DNA of 64,000 nucleotides from Locusta migratoria (taxonomy: Eukaryota; Arthropoda; Insecta; Orthoptera; Acrididae), in contig CM048755.1 of the NCBI GenBank assembly GCA_026315105.1, positions 758,031,301 to 758,095,300 of the forward strand, read 5' to 3'. A model generated the notes under the pieces. It was not told the DNA's origin, searched no databases, and worked only from the letters and a program-made list of their open reading frames with translations. A program made the position numbers and the translations under genes. Below are positions 11,674 through 22,737 of this stretch, piece by piece (position 1 is the first letter of the stretch; every line of letters begins with the position of its first letter).

Positions 11674-12005
11674 CAGAGTTTTTCAACTTGTGGGTCACAA
11701 ACCCCAGGGAAAGCAGTTGTTGCACCATGAAATAATCAGGGGTTCAGTAATACCAAATTGCATGCCCAAGTGAAATTTATTTAATGTCAAAATCACAGAA
11801 ATTCTCGTCTAACATTAATTGAAGACCTCGGGGGGTAAATAATGATACCCCTCAACTTTCGTATTTTTAACGTATTTGGCGCAAAAAATCATATTTGGTG
11901 AAATCCAGAAGATCAAAAATCCCTTTGAAGTGAATTACTTCAAAAATTTAAGACTTCTTAACTGAACCATCATGTGACCAGGCCTTAAAAAAAAAAAATT
12001 AACAC

Positions 12006-12543
12006 ATGGTCTCTAAACCCAAACGCAGAATCCTTATCTGTGGAGATTTAAATATCAACACATTGAATGGTGACGGGACATGTATTACTTTAACACTTTC
12101 GCTGTGGCTGATGCTTATAAGCGTCCGCACCCAATGTAGGATAGCGTCAGCTGCAGCGAAAGTGTTAAGCACCTTACACAGCTATAATATATCACCATTG
12201 ATTAACACTGCCACAAGAGTAACTACAAATTCAGCATCATGTATTGACCACATGCTAACAAGATGTGTGCAATGTTGTTGTGGATCACCTTGGTATCTCT
12301 GACCATTCCAGTCAGTTTCTAGAAGTAAACATCAATGTAGAAACCAACACCAAACTTCTCAAGTACAATAGGGTTTTCTCAGAATCAAAAAGATCCGTAT
12401 TTGCCTCGCAGCTTGCCAGTGAATCGTGGGCAGAAGTGTACAGAGAGTCCACAGTGAATGGGAAGTTTTCAAAGTTTCTATCAATATTTAAATTTGAAGA
12501 AGTGTTTCCTAAAACGCTAAGAGTAATTAAAGCACAAATTTAA
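12006..12543 (+). pseudogene. CR1-like endonuclease remnant
   Basis: Two overlapping frames carry the 3' part of an apurinic-type endonuclease: ILICGDLNIN (catalytic D-x-N), STLHSYNISPLINTATRVTT, CIDHMLTR and SDHSSQFLEVNI (final SDH). A 79-bp mini-element at 12090-12168 interrupts the first frame. Confidence 0.7.
12090..12168. mobile_element. 79-bp TTAA-flanked mini-element (piggyBac-type MITE)
   Basis: Perfect 15-bp ends TTAACACTTTCGCTG and CAGCGAAAGTGTTAA, each including TTAA, enclose about 49 bp. It sits inside the endonuclease frame of the old CR1. TTAA target choice is characteristic of piggyBac-like transposases. It has no coding capacity. Confidence 0.65.
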
Positions 12544-13324
12544 GAATAACTTTATTACTAATGGGATAAGGCAATCCTCAAAAACCTTAGATATCTCAGC
12601 ACCATAAAAAACTACAACAACCACCCTGAATTTCAAAACTTTTATAATACTTACAAAAAGGTATCATAGAAAAAGCTAGTAATAAGACCAAAGCAGCCTG
12701 GGATGTCTCCAATCAGGCAACAAAAGGGAAAAAAGCAGGGCAAATGAATATACAGTTTCAACTTAATGGTACCTCAGTAAACGATCCCAAAAAACTAGCT
12801 AATTTGCAAATAAATATTTCAGGAACGTTGCTACCAAACCACAACAGAAATTTGTCAACACCACACAGGACCCACATACACTGCACAATGTACCACACAC
12901 AATGTTCTTGCAACCTTCGACAGCAAAAGAAGATAGCTAAGTAGTGCAGAACCTCAAAAGTAAATCTTCAGGAGGCATAGATGAAATTCCCGTGTGCTTA
13001 CTGAAGGACTGCACTCAGAGCATCAGTCACCCTTTAGCGAACATCATACATGAATCTTTTACCAAAGGTTGTTTTCCTGAGACACTATAACATGCAAAAG
13101 TCCTGCCCATGCATAACAAAGGTGACCCAGAAAGTATAGAAAATTAAGACCATCTCTTTACTCTCATCACTTTCCAAAGTTATGGAAACAATAACGAAAA
13201 ATCGGCTCATGGCATATTTAACAGAGCATAATCTCCTGTGTAAAAAGTCAGGTTTCAGGTCAGGCAAAAGGCCAAGTTCAGATATAGATCTATTTACAAA
13301 TGCTGTACTTTAAAGCACTGGACA

Positions 13325-13685
13325 AAGGAGACTATGTAACAGGCATACTTCTTGATCTCACCAAAGCCTTTGATACAGTTAACCACACTATTTTGTTAAA
13401 TAAACTGAAGGCACTAGGTGTGTAAAGGGGGTAGCAAATATGTGGTTTCACTCATATCTCCAAAACAGAGTGCAACGGGTCACTAAACAGATCACTAAAA
13501 CTCACTCAAATCTCTTCATAAAACCCCTTTCTGAGCCAAAATTTATCAATATAGGTGTCCCCCAAGGAAGTGTCCTGGGACCAATCCTGTTTTTAATATG
13601 TATTAATGATTTTTCTCAGAGCGTGAAATATGGCAAATCAGTACTGTTTGCAAACAACATTAATATATTAATCACAGATAATTGA
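13325..13685 (+). pseudogene. CR1-like reverse transcriptase remnant
   Basis: Motif A (GILLDLTKAFDTVNHTILL) is followed after a stop by YLQNRVQRVTKQ, then the motif B phrase GVPQGSVLGPILFLICINDF, then LFANNINIL where LFADDTN would be expected. The two Asp-to-Asn changes abolish the metal site. Confidence 0.75.
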
Positions 13686-13764
13686 CAAATTAAACTCAAT
13701 CATAAAGCTGAGGATAAACTCATGCATGTAAGTAGGTGGGTGGGTAGAAAATAATTTAACCCTA

Positions 13765-14360
13765 TATATATAAATAAAAAATAGAAAAGAGATGACTTAC
13801 CAAAAGCACCGGCTCGTTGATAGAAACAAATAAATAAATAAAATCACACACAAACACACATACAAGCTTTCGCCACCACTGGCAGCTTCTTCAGGAAAAA
13901 GAGGGAAAAAGGGGAGGGAAAAGGGAAGGATATGGGTTTTAAGGAAGTGGAAAAGGAGTCATTCCAATCCCAGGAGTGGAAGGACTTACCCTAGGGGAAA
14001 AAAAGGAAGGTAAACAAATACACACACACTCAGACATATCGAAACGCAAACACACCTACACAGACATGTGTAGCTACAAATGTCTGCCTAGGTGTGTTTG
14101 GATGTGGATATGTGTGAGTGTGTGTATATTTGTTTACCTTCCTTTTTGTCCCCTAAGGTAAGTCCTTCCACTCCTGGGATTGGAATGGCTCCTTTTCCAC
14201 TTCCTTAAAACCCGTATCCTTCCCTTTCTCCTCTCCTTCCTCGCTCTTTTTCCCGAAGAAGCCACCACTGGTGGCGAAAGCTCGAATGTTTGTGTGTTTG
14301 GTGTTTCTTTCGACGAGCCTGTACTTTAGGTAAGTCAAAAAACTTTATTTTATACCATTT
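13765..14360. mobile_element. Fold-back element 1 (diverged arms)
   Basis: Two arms of about 290 bp are inverted copies centred near 14067. The outer blocks are GACTTACCAAAAGCACCGGC on the left and TGTACTTTAGGTAAGTC on the right. Each arm holds a hairpin segment with GAAGAAGC...GCGAAAGCT (13864-13895 on the minus strand, 14252-14283 on the plus strand). The arms differ at many positions, so this copy is older than its neighbour. Confidence 0.8.
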
Positions 14361-14435
14361 TCCCACCTGGAAAGTCTCCTTCTATAAAATTATATATATT
14401 TATTATAGAGGAAAAATTCCTAACAGGAAAAATAT

Positions 14436-15051
14436 ACGTAAAAAATAGATGAAGTACACTTACCAGGCGAAGGGGCACAGGCAGTAATAGCAACAAATAA
14501 ACACACACACACAAATGCTAGCTTTCGCAGCCTAGCTGCTTCATCAGGCAGAAGGGAAGGAGAGGGAAAAGGAAATGATGAGGGTTTTAAGGAAGGGGGT
14601 AAGGAGCCATTCCAATCCCGGGACAGGAAAGACTTACCTTGGGGGAAAAAATGGAGGGTAAATAAATGCACACACACCCACACATTTACACAGACACAAG
14701 TACACTTAGGCAGACATACTGTAGAACTGTAGAAAGCAAAGAAGACTTTGCTTTCTACAGTTCTACAGTATGTCTGCCTAAGTGTACTTGTGTCTGTGTA
14801 AATGTGTGGGTGTGTGTGCGCATTTATTTACCCTCCATTTTTCCCCCCAAGGTAAGTCTTTCCTGTCCCGGGATTGGAATGGCTCCTTACCCCCTTCCTT
14901 AAAACCCTCATCATTTCCTTTTCCCTCTCCTTCCCTTCTGCCTGATGAAGCAGCTAGGCTGCGAAAGCTAGCATTTGTGTGTGTGTGTTTATTTGTTGCT
15001 ATTACTGCCTGTGCCCCTTCGCCTGGTAAGTGTACTTCATCTATTTTTTAC

Positions 15052-15053
<2 letters not shown>
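14436..15053. mobile_element. Fold-back element 2 (nearly perfect 618-bp palindrome)
   Basis: The left arm begins ACGTAAAAAATAGATGAAG and the right arm ends with its exact complement. The two arms of about 305 bp agree nearly base for base up to the centre near 14744. Each arm carries CCTGATGAAGCAGC, TAG, GCTGCGAAAGCTAGC (right copy 14941-14972). It has no coding capacity. It sits next to element 1 in the same old CR1. Confidence 0.85.

Positions 15054-15099
<46 letters not shown>
15052..15099. repeat. (TG)n/(TA)n microsatellite
   Basis: Short TG run followed by about 17 TA units at the junction with the CR1. Confidence 0.95.
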
Positions 15100-15101
<2 letters not shown>

Positions 15102-15169
15102 AGTATCAATTTCCACATAAAAAGAAAAAAGTCACTAACTTTCTAAAAAAGAAAGATGAAAATATTTAA

Positions 15170-15694
15170 TGTGTATTGACAACATTTCTGGGAATGTACA
15201 TTGATTCACAATTAAAATGGACCAAACACATTACTGTTCTCGAGAAGAAAATAGCCTCAGCTTTCTATGCGCTCAGAATAATAAATTCAGTGTGTAGCAG
15301 CTCATGTACGAAGAAAGCATTTTTTGCGAATATACATTCATTAATTACTTATGGCATTATCTTCTGGGGAACAAATGAACAAAATAGGCTGGCAATATTC
15401 AAGCTACAAAAACGGACTGTACAGATCATCACAAACAGTAGCTTGAGGGCCCACTATATAGAATTATTCAAATATATGGGAATACTAACTGTTCCATGCG
15501 GTTACATTTTACAGTCAGTCATCTACATAAAGGAAAACATCAACCAGTACCCACCAAACAGCTCCATACATGAACACGAAACCAGATCCAGCCACCAACT
15601 ACATCTCAATAGAAAGAGAACAAAAACCCAAAATAGTATATTATATAATGGAATAAAACTATATAACAGACTTCCTCAAAGTATAAAAAAATAA
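15170..15694 (+). pseudogene. CR1-like C-terminal domain, continuing after the fold-back insertions
   Basis: A 172-codon frame begins TTFLGMYIDSQLKWTKHITV and continues through YGIIFWG, IFKLQKRTVQIITNS, HETRSSHQLHL and GIKLYNRLPQSIKK. These are the post-RT phrases also seen in the young CR1 (YGIIFWGNS, HDTRSKNFL, LYNHLPPEVK). Separation from the RT core by 1.4 kb of fold-back DNA shows the insertion history. Confidence 0.8.
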
Positions 15695-16683
15695 TGATAA
15701 AATACAGGACTTCAGAAATTCCCTAAAAATATCTATTAGAGAAATGCTATTATACCGTCCAGGACTACCTAAATTAAAATGCAAATGTATGTATGTCAAT
15801 TATCAACAGTGCCATATGAACATGTAAATTTACTAAATACTGTACATTATTTTTATTTGTCTGTAAGTGTAGATGATGTACTTGAGATTTTATGTTTGTA
15901 TTGAATACAAATATGATGACAACATCCATAAAATTTTTAATTGTATACAGATGGACCTCAAAGGCCTTTTCGACAACCTATTTCTGCGGGTGAGCCTTTT
16001 CAACTTGACTTAGAAAAAATAGGAAGAGACTGAATGTAGAGGGTGATTTGAGGCTAAAGTTAACCAGTTTTAATCCAAATATTGACTGTCTTAAGTAAAC
16101 AGTGTCAAATATCCCACTGAGCTTTTTTAACATTGCCTACTCTATTTTGAGTTTTCGTATTCTTGTTACAATTAAGTGAATAGAAAAAAGAAAACCATTC
16201 TACCTCCCAGATGCTTTATGCAATGGGTGGTCCACAGAGCAAACAAGGTTGGGAACTGCTGCAATAGCTAATTCTGAAAAATTCTAAAAAAATATCTACT
16301 CGATTACAAATTGTGTATACAGTGAAACCTTTCTTAATGAACACAATTCACTTCTGAGTCTTGCCTGATACGCAAAACACTCATTAAGCAAAATATATAT
16401 CTCTGTCGGGATAATGTTAAAACTAGGACAAATCGTTTCATTGCGAAAAAAACACACACAAAAACTTGGTCCAGCGAATTAAAAGCAAGCTGTAGGGAAG
16501 CAAGAAAGTTCCATTTGTTTTGTTTAAGTTAACAGTTTTGTTACGGTTGGCAGTGGGGGGGGGGGCGGCGGCGGCGGCAGTAAGGGGGGAAATGTCACCA
16601 GTTTATTTTTATTTGGAAGATGGCTGCTAGAAAATTTTTTACTTCCAAGCGGGCCGTATATTCGAAAAGGTTGAAAAACACTG

Positions 16684-17320
16684 CTGTAGTTTATCGACAA
16701 GTCTCAAAATTGGGAAAGGGTAGCAAAATTATCTTCAGCGTATTGGCACACAATGTAGGGAATGGCGATTGAGTCTCAACAACTACTGATCAGTGTGGAA
16801 TCCATACCAGTTGAGGTTGACAGAAGACAGACTATCCATTGGAGAGCAACATGCTTCGCTAAGGGAGCATTTAATAAGTGCAAAAGCATGACAGAGATGA
16901 TTAGGAAACTCCAGTGGCAGATGCTGCAAGAGCATTCTGTATGACGGTGCATGCCTTTGACGAAGTTCCAAGACCAAACGGTTCATGAAGAGTCAACCAA
17001 AGTATCGCTTCCTCCTATGTGTATCTCACAAAGCAACTAAAAGGATAACATCATAAAGATTAGGGCCCCACACAGAGGTATACAGGCAATCGTTTTTTCC
17101 ACAAATTATTTGCGACTGGAATAGGAGGAAATTACAATGGTACACCAAGTATCCTCCACCACAAAATGTGGCTTGCCGAGTATGGATATAGCTGTAGAAA
17201 TGGGGTTCCTACCAACACCTGAGAGAAATTCCATTTGCTTTCAATGGAATTTTTCAAGAAATTGTAAAAAATAAACAGTAGATCATGGTGTGGGCTAGGG
17301 GATGTAAATTTAAGCATCAT
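16684..17320 (+). mobile_element. Continuation of the old non-LTR element after the hAT
   Basis: The frame that ended LFADAVV at 11673 resumes as YRQVSKLGKGSK after the hAT. Later broken frames read PRPNGS, SIASSYVYLTKQLKG and NYNGTPSILHHKMWLAEYGYS. The relation of these later phrases to the RT is uncertain; they may belong to another old repeat. Confidence 0.45.
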
Positions 17321-20300
17321 GCGGTTCTCATAGAAATGAAATTACCAATTGTTTAGAAAATGTCATACTTATTTCCAGCATTCTTTGCGGTAAGGGCAGC
17401 AACTTTATTTCACCAATTTATAATAAATTATCCATCAAAGATACACAGAAATAATAATAATATTTTTTATTATTGGAGAGTTGTTTCGGACATTTTAGTC
17501 CATTACTGAATCAAGAAATGAGTGTAAACTCTGTTGGCAGCACAGCTTTAATGTGCTTGTTAACAGTCAAGCACCTTATTGTCCACAATATTAGATAAAA
17601 CTGAAGAGCATGTCTTGACAAACAGCAGCAATGTTTTACTTGTACCAGTTTTCAGAACTTGCAAATAATACCTTGTCAGCTGTTCAGTGGACACGCAATC
17701 TGACCCCCCCCCCCCCCTTTTCAATAGTTGTCACAGTATGGAGATATCATATAAGCTTCTGATTAGTAAATATTTGTTTTATTTTATTTTCAACAGTTGC
17801 TACAAAGAGAACATGTGTACCGGTAGATGATAAATTACACAGTTCACTTGCTGAGGTTAGCATGCACCCACTCCACATAAGTGTTTACTGGAAAGCAGTA
17901 CAGACTTATTTCACTCATTCTGCACCATTTCTGCTAGCACTTTGCAAGTCAAGCAACTCTGACACCATACACGTTCCACTTCATGCAGCACTAAGATGTT
18001 CACTAGAAAGGCAGCATTGCAACTGACACATCCCAGAAATAAGTATTGTGCCATTGTTGGCCTCTCATTTTTGCACATTGTACTGAGACAACATTGCTCA
18101 ATAAATATTGAGCATGTAAGGGCCCCTTAACACTCCTGACTGCAAGTAATTAGTACTTTTGTAGAGGCACAAATTCCTGGAGTCTCCTGCCAGCACTACA
18201 AAAGTATACCGGAAAGTGTTCCCTACACCTCTCCTTTCTCAAGTGATGTTCTTGTTTAGGATCATAGATGACTGTCATGTTACAGTATCCACACCACATC
18301 TTTTCATATTAATAGATGATGTCTGTATATCATGTGATTATATAGCTAGGACAGAATTAGCATGTATTCTGAAAAGAAAAATCAAACTATTCACTGTTGT
18401 ACAGAATTACACATAGGATTTAATGTCATGTCAATAATAACGTTATTGAAGAACTAATAAAGGATCAAGAAGACTGACCATGTCGTTCTCTAAGGAACTA
18501 TCCAGCTTCAGCCTTCAATGATTTAGGGAAACATTGAAAAATCTGAATATGGGTGGTTGTATACAAATTTGAAGTATCAACCTCCCTGACATAAATTTCT
18601 TACCTTGACCCTTTGCCACCTCAGTCACTGCAATAGGAAGGTACTGCAGATATTAACAAGGAATTATCATGTTTGAAAAACTGCATGCGCCACCTTACTT
18701 GATGTAGTATCCGTAAGGAGTGCAATAAAAAGCACAGTCCATCAGAACTTTGTTTTATTGGAGGATGATATGGAAGAATCTCAAACTGACAATTTCATCC
18801 ATCACAATTATCAATTTTCCCACTTTACAATTTTAGTAATTTGAGAAGATACATGTTGATGAAAGTACCATGTTTTAGGCTAATTTTGTAGCATGGCAAC
18901 TCTGCAATGTGCTGTACCTTTTACTATGTTCCATTGGCAAATTTGTGACTAATTATGAATCTTACATCCCACTCCCAGCCCCTTTCAATCTAACTTTAAG
19001 CAATGCCATTGTGACTCAATTTTTACTCCACTCAGCTCTCATATCCACTAACTAAAATTGGGTTACTATTACTTCTATTCCTGAAAGGACATGGTTGCCA
19101 AAAGTTCCCAAAGTGAAATTCCCTGTCTTTCAGATACAGTTTTAGCATTTTTCTCTAAGAAATTTTGATATCTGAAGGTAAGTAAACAGGTAAGATATGT
19201 TAATAGAAATCCATATAGTTAAAGTATTTCAGTGTTGTTCAACAAAGTAACTAACTTGTTAACTAACAAGTTTTTGCTCCTCCGCCTCCACATAATTTAT
19301 GAACTTCCCAGATGATAATCTGTCAGAACGAACAAGGAGGAAAAAGTTGTCTTACATAACAGCATATACAAGATGACAAAAAATAACAATATTAGATTTT
19401 TTCCAAAATTGAGTGCGGAATGCACCTTTCCATAGGGAAAAATTCAAGTTTTCCATGTTAAGTGACAATGTATTTTCCTTTCGACCATTTGAAAGGTGGC
19501 CTATATGTTTTATACACTGATATAGAACTACATGGGGTTAAAATGCACTTTTGGTGCCACTGATTTTTGTTTGTTTGTGTGTACATGTTTTTAAATGCAC
19601 AATGATTGATGGGAAGAAAGACTGGACAAAAATAAGTTAGGTATAGCCAATATGAATTTGTTTCTGTTTTCATGTATTTCATAAGTGAAGTTCATCTAAA
19701 TTTCAAGTTTCTCATGCTGACAAATGATGTAATTTACAAGTATACAGATCATCACTTATTTCATTTTGCATAATAGTTCACCACTTTGTAGGAGTATATT
19801 ACATTTCTTGAGTATGTAGTTAGGTGGTGAAATTTAAAAAAGGTCCATGACAATTGCAACACAGAATTATTCAAAAGCCATTGGTTGTCTTCACTTCCCA
19901 CCTATCCCCCCCCCCCCCCCAAACCCAACAAGGTAAAGCAAACTTTTTCCAATCATTATGACATAATTTGAAACCCATGAAAAAAATGTTGCACAAAATA
20001 TTGATGGTATCAAATAATGCAGTTCAAGACTCAAGTACGTGGCTTGTACAAAATAAATCACAGTAAGTCTGTTTTCACCATTTCTAATACACAATTCAAT
20101 AAAATCCAACAGTTACACAAAAAGTTTATGGGTTATACTTAGAATTATAACTGACTTTCTCCAGAGAACTGTTTTATCAGTCTGGGATTACTGCATTTTC
20201 TACAAAACCCAGTTATGGGCACTTATTAGTATTATTTTTCTTCAACAAATATCACATTAATAGAAGCAATCCCTCCACTTCAGTAAAGTACCAATGCCAC

Positions 20301-21490
20301 CTTACTAATACACCCCCCCCCCCGGGGTCACTATTCTTTACAAGTACTAACATATTTGAAATATACGATAAAATCAAAATGGAAACTGGCCTACTTTGAT
20401 TATTTTTACTCACTTATGAGTTATTGTGTAGCTTTTATGATTAAATGAGGGATTTTTAGCAATGAAATCGGCAGTTCAATCAATGAATGGTGTAAGCTCG
20501 CAATCCTTTTCCCCAGGGAGTCCCGAGATGTATACACTCTCCTAATATTACCCAAAAATTGAACTATAGCAATTGTCAATTCCAAAGCTTGGTATCTCCA
20601 TAAACAATTTCATCAACTGAGCCAGAAACGTTTATTCATTTCCCCCCCCCCCCCTCTCTAATACTAATTTTCCCAATCTGCTGAACTCGCCGATTTCCAG
20701 AACTTTTGGCAACCCCGAAGAAAATCTTTTTATGTACCAAAAGAAATAACAATGGTTATCATAGCTCTAAGAACACACAAATGAGTGCCTTTGCCTAAAT
20801 TGGCAAAATGTATTCATCCATATCAAATTTTTTCCCCTTGTACATAATGCTCATATAAAGGTCTTTATTAGCAACAGAAACAGAGTAATACACACAGTAA
20901 ACAAAATAGTTCAATATTAAACCACCTAATGGAATGAGCTAAATGACGATTTGTGACAAAGTAAACATACCCAAAAGTAACAAACAGTATCTGTATTAAT
21001 ATCAAAAGGATAAACATACCTGTCATGATAATAGACATCCATATCCCTGAAACAAATGAAGTCATAAGCTCAGTGACTTCCACAAACAAGACACTCCCTC
21101 ATGCCTTATTTTATATAACTGAAAAGCCTCTATTACTACATAACATAGTATAGAGATCTTTCCCTTAGTTTTCACAGTTATAATTAGTACTGAACAGCAC
21201 AAACTCAGTTTCCAAACATGTTTCATGGCCTCAAAATTTATAGGACATGAAAAGGCATAAAAAGGAGTGCCTTGCCCTCTGACTTTGCATAAATCTGCAG
21301 CTATTAAACACCTGTCAATACAAAAAACAAATGTTCGATTCCATGAATTCATGCTTTCAGTCTGCTTATTCTGTGGGAGTATTAACTATAAAGTTATTAA
21401 TTAATAAGTATCTGTAATTAATGATGGCCTATGAAAGGTAAATGCTTATTCCTTTGAAATAATGAAAGGGGTGCTACTCACCAGTTTATT
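17321..21490. other. Intron sequence without genes; poly(C) tracts
   Basis: No supported ORF. Short poly(C) tracts of about 11-15 bases occur near 17704, 19907, 20313 and 20643. Confidence 0.6.
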
Positions 21491-21511
21491 TTTTTTTATT
21501 ATTTATTTATT

Positions 21512-21513
21512 AC

Positions 21514-21539
<26 letters not shown>
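21512..21539. repeat. Poly(T) tract
   Basis: 28 consecutive T, 78 bp from SR exon 3b. Confidence 0.9.
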
Positions 21540-21544
<5 letters not shown>

Positions 21545-21616
21545 ACAAAAGTCACCATGGTTGGTGAGGAGAAACTGTGACAGTAATATCAATGAAACGA
21601 CACCCTAACCGCTTAC

Positions 21617-21724
21617 TTGGCCCGATCGCGGCTCCGCCTTCGCGGGGGAGGGCCTCGACTTCTACTCCAATCTCGCCACATGTCACTCCCGCGCGGTGTA
21701 CCACGCGCTTTCTCTACAGAGACT
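21617..21724 (-). CDS. B52: SRp55/B52 exon 3b: second, mutually exclusive RRM1 last strand and linker
   Basis: This 108-nt exon encodes VSVEKARGTPRGSDMWRDWS, then RSRGPPPRRRSRDRA plus two bases of a Lys codon. It has a TTGTTGCAG acceptor and a GTAAGC donor, and the same entry and exit phases as exon 3a. EKARGTPRGSD resembles the linker of insect SRp55 isoforms as I recall them. The exon is GC-rich (many CGC and CGG codons) against an AT-rich intron, as expected of selected coding sequence. Using 3a and 3b together would keep the frame but duplicate the last beta strand; the 30-nt gap makes that unlikely. Confidence 0.85.
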
Positions 21725-21754
21725 CTGCAACAACAAGCAATAATATCGGCTTAC

Positions 21755-21856
21755 TTGTCCATCCACGATGAACGCCGACGTGTGTAGCCTCCCATTCCAC
21801 CACCATAGAGACGAGGTTCTCCTCTTGCTGTACCACGGGCGTGCTCAACAATCACC
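21755..21856 (-). CDS. B52: SRp55/B52 exon 3a: alternative RRM1 last strand and linker
   Basis: This 102-nt exon encodes VIVEHARGTARGEPRLYGGG, then MGGYTRRRSSWMD plus two bases of a Lys codon. VIVEHARG is the last beta strand of RRM1 in the style of SRSF4/6. The Gly/Arg-rich remainder is the inter-RRM linker. It has a TTTCAG acceptor and a GTAAGC donor. Only 30 nt separate its end from the start of exon 3b. Confidence 0.92.
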
Positions 21857-22084
21857 CTGAAATCAAAAGAGTTGTCACTTCACCGTGGGCCAGTGGTCCA
21901 CATCCACACGGCACCAGACATCAAGGCATCAGGCTAAGAGGCTAAAAACCTGTTAAGAAAAGCAGGAACACATACAAAAACAAAATTACCAGAAATCACC
22001 GATATCATAAGCTGAAAAAAGAAGTATGTTAGTTTTTTCCCAAGTTTTTGATTAAATTATACTTTCAGTTAAAATAATTATTAC

Positions 22085-22155
22085 CTTTCTCCAAGTAACT
22101 CCTTTCCATTCAACTCGTACACAGCATCATCAGCATCACGATAATCATCAAATTC
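22085..22155 (-). CDS. B52: SRp55/B52 exon 2: constant middle of RRM1
   Basis: This 71-nt exon encodes EFDDYRDADDAVYELNGKEL followed by LGE plus two bases. It completes RNP1 (F-[VC]-EF) and gives helix 2 of RRM1. The YRDADDAVYELNGKEL stretch is strongly conserved in the SRSF4/5/6 and B52 group. It is bounded by a TTGCAG acceptor and a GTAATA donor. It starts in phase 0, matching both exons 1a and 1b, and ends in phase 2, matching both 3a and 3b. Confidence 0.95.
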
Positions 22156-22286
22156 CTGCAACATTAGAAAAGATTACTGTAGCTCTCGTCAGAGAAATAT
22201 TTACAATTTTAAAGAATTTAATGGGAACGTTAAACATTGGGAGTAATTTGCAGAGTTCTCACAACTGGGAGATAATTATAAAATTT

Positions 22287-22358
22287 AGAATGTTTGTAAA
22301 TCTAAGGGACTTAACTGCTGCAGTTGTTAGTCCCTAAGCTTACAGACCCCCCCCCCCC

Positions 22359-22403
<45 letters not shown>

Positions 22404-22481
22404 GACTCTAACCTCCGACGGTAAGCAACCGCACACTCTGCAGTAAGGTGCCTTAGAGTACTCAACCACTCCACTGTGCCC
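22287..22481 (-). mobile_element. tRNA-derived SINE with internal (TG)n and target duplication
   Basis: On the minus strand it starts GGCACAGTGGAGTGGTTGAG (box A like), then box B GGAGGTTAGAGTC, a long (TG)n and poly(G) run, and a tail ending in TTAAGTCCCTTAGAT. TATAAAATT occurs on both sides (22277 and 22482). It belongs to the same family as 54103-54350 and to an abundant grasshopper SINE as I recall it. Confidence 0.75.
22346..22402. repeat. Poly(C) and (CA)n inside the SINE
   Basis: About 14 C followed by about 21 CA units. Confidence 0.95.
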
Positions 22482-22556
22482 TATAAAATTATTAAGGATG
22501 CTGCAGGAATATTTTTTGACAGAATCTGCATACCTGGATTTACAAAACATATATAG

Positions 22557-22690
22557 TATGAAACTTCCTGGCAGATTAAAATTGTGTGCCAGAACCGGTA
22601 CTCTAACCTGGGACCTTTGCCTTTCGGCAAAGGTCCCAGGTTCGAGTCCCGGTTCCGGCACACAATTTTAATCTGCCAGGAAGTTTCATA
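22557..22690. repeat. Inverted repeat built from a tRNA-like sequence
   Basis: Arms of about 63 bp start TATGAAACTTCCTGGCAGAT and end with its complement. At the centre CCTTTGCCTTTCGGCAAAGG forms the turn, and GGTTCGAGTCCCGG (box B of a tRNA) lies in the right arm. The tail CTGCTGCAGAGTGAAAG that follows is part of an abundant grasshopper repeat as I recall it. A half tRNA has thus been duplicated head to head. Confidence 0.75.
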
Positions 22691-22737
22691 TCAGCACACA
22701 CTCTGCTGCAGAGTGAAAGTTTCATTCTGCATATATA

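Larger units (their letters stand above)
11995..15905 (+). mobile_element. Old CR1-like non-LTR element nested in the hAT
   Basis: Fragments in order are the end of an endonuclease (LICGDLNINTLNGD), a linker region, RT motif A (LLDLTKAFDTVNH, about 13345-13385), motif B (IGVPQGSVLGPILFLICIND), a motif C relic (LFANNINILIT, with both catalytic Asp changed to Asn), and the C-terminal domain (FLGMYIDSQLKWTKHI ... LYNRLPQSIKK). It is a paralogue of the young CR1 at 30.4-35.15 kb but far more decayed, and truncated at its 5' end inside the endonuclease. A TTAA mini-element and two fold-back elements have inserted into it. Confidence 0.75.
11674..16683. mobile_element. hAT-type DNA transposon (non-autonomous or decayed) with 8-bp target duplication
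   Basis: The 8-bp direct repeat CTGTAGTT stands at 11666-11673 and 16684-16691. Inside it the element starts CAGAGTTTTTCAAC, and on the opposite strand at the other end it starts CAGTGTTTTTCAAC. These are hAT-like termini. Removing the element restores the reading phrase LFADAVVYRQ of the older non-LTR host. No hAT transposase is recognisable; the interior (11674-11990 and 15905-16683) is non-coding and holds a younger CR1-like insertion. Confidence 0.8.
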
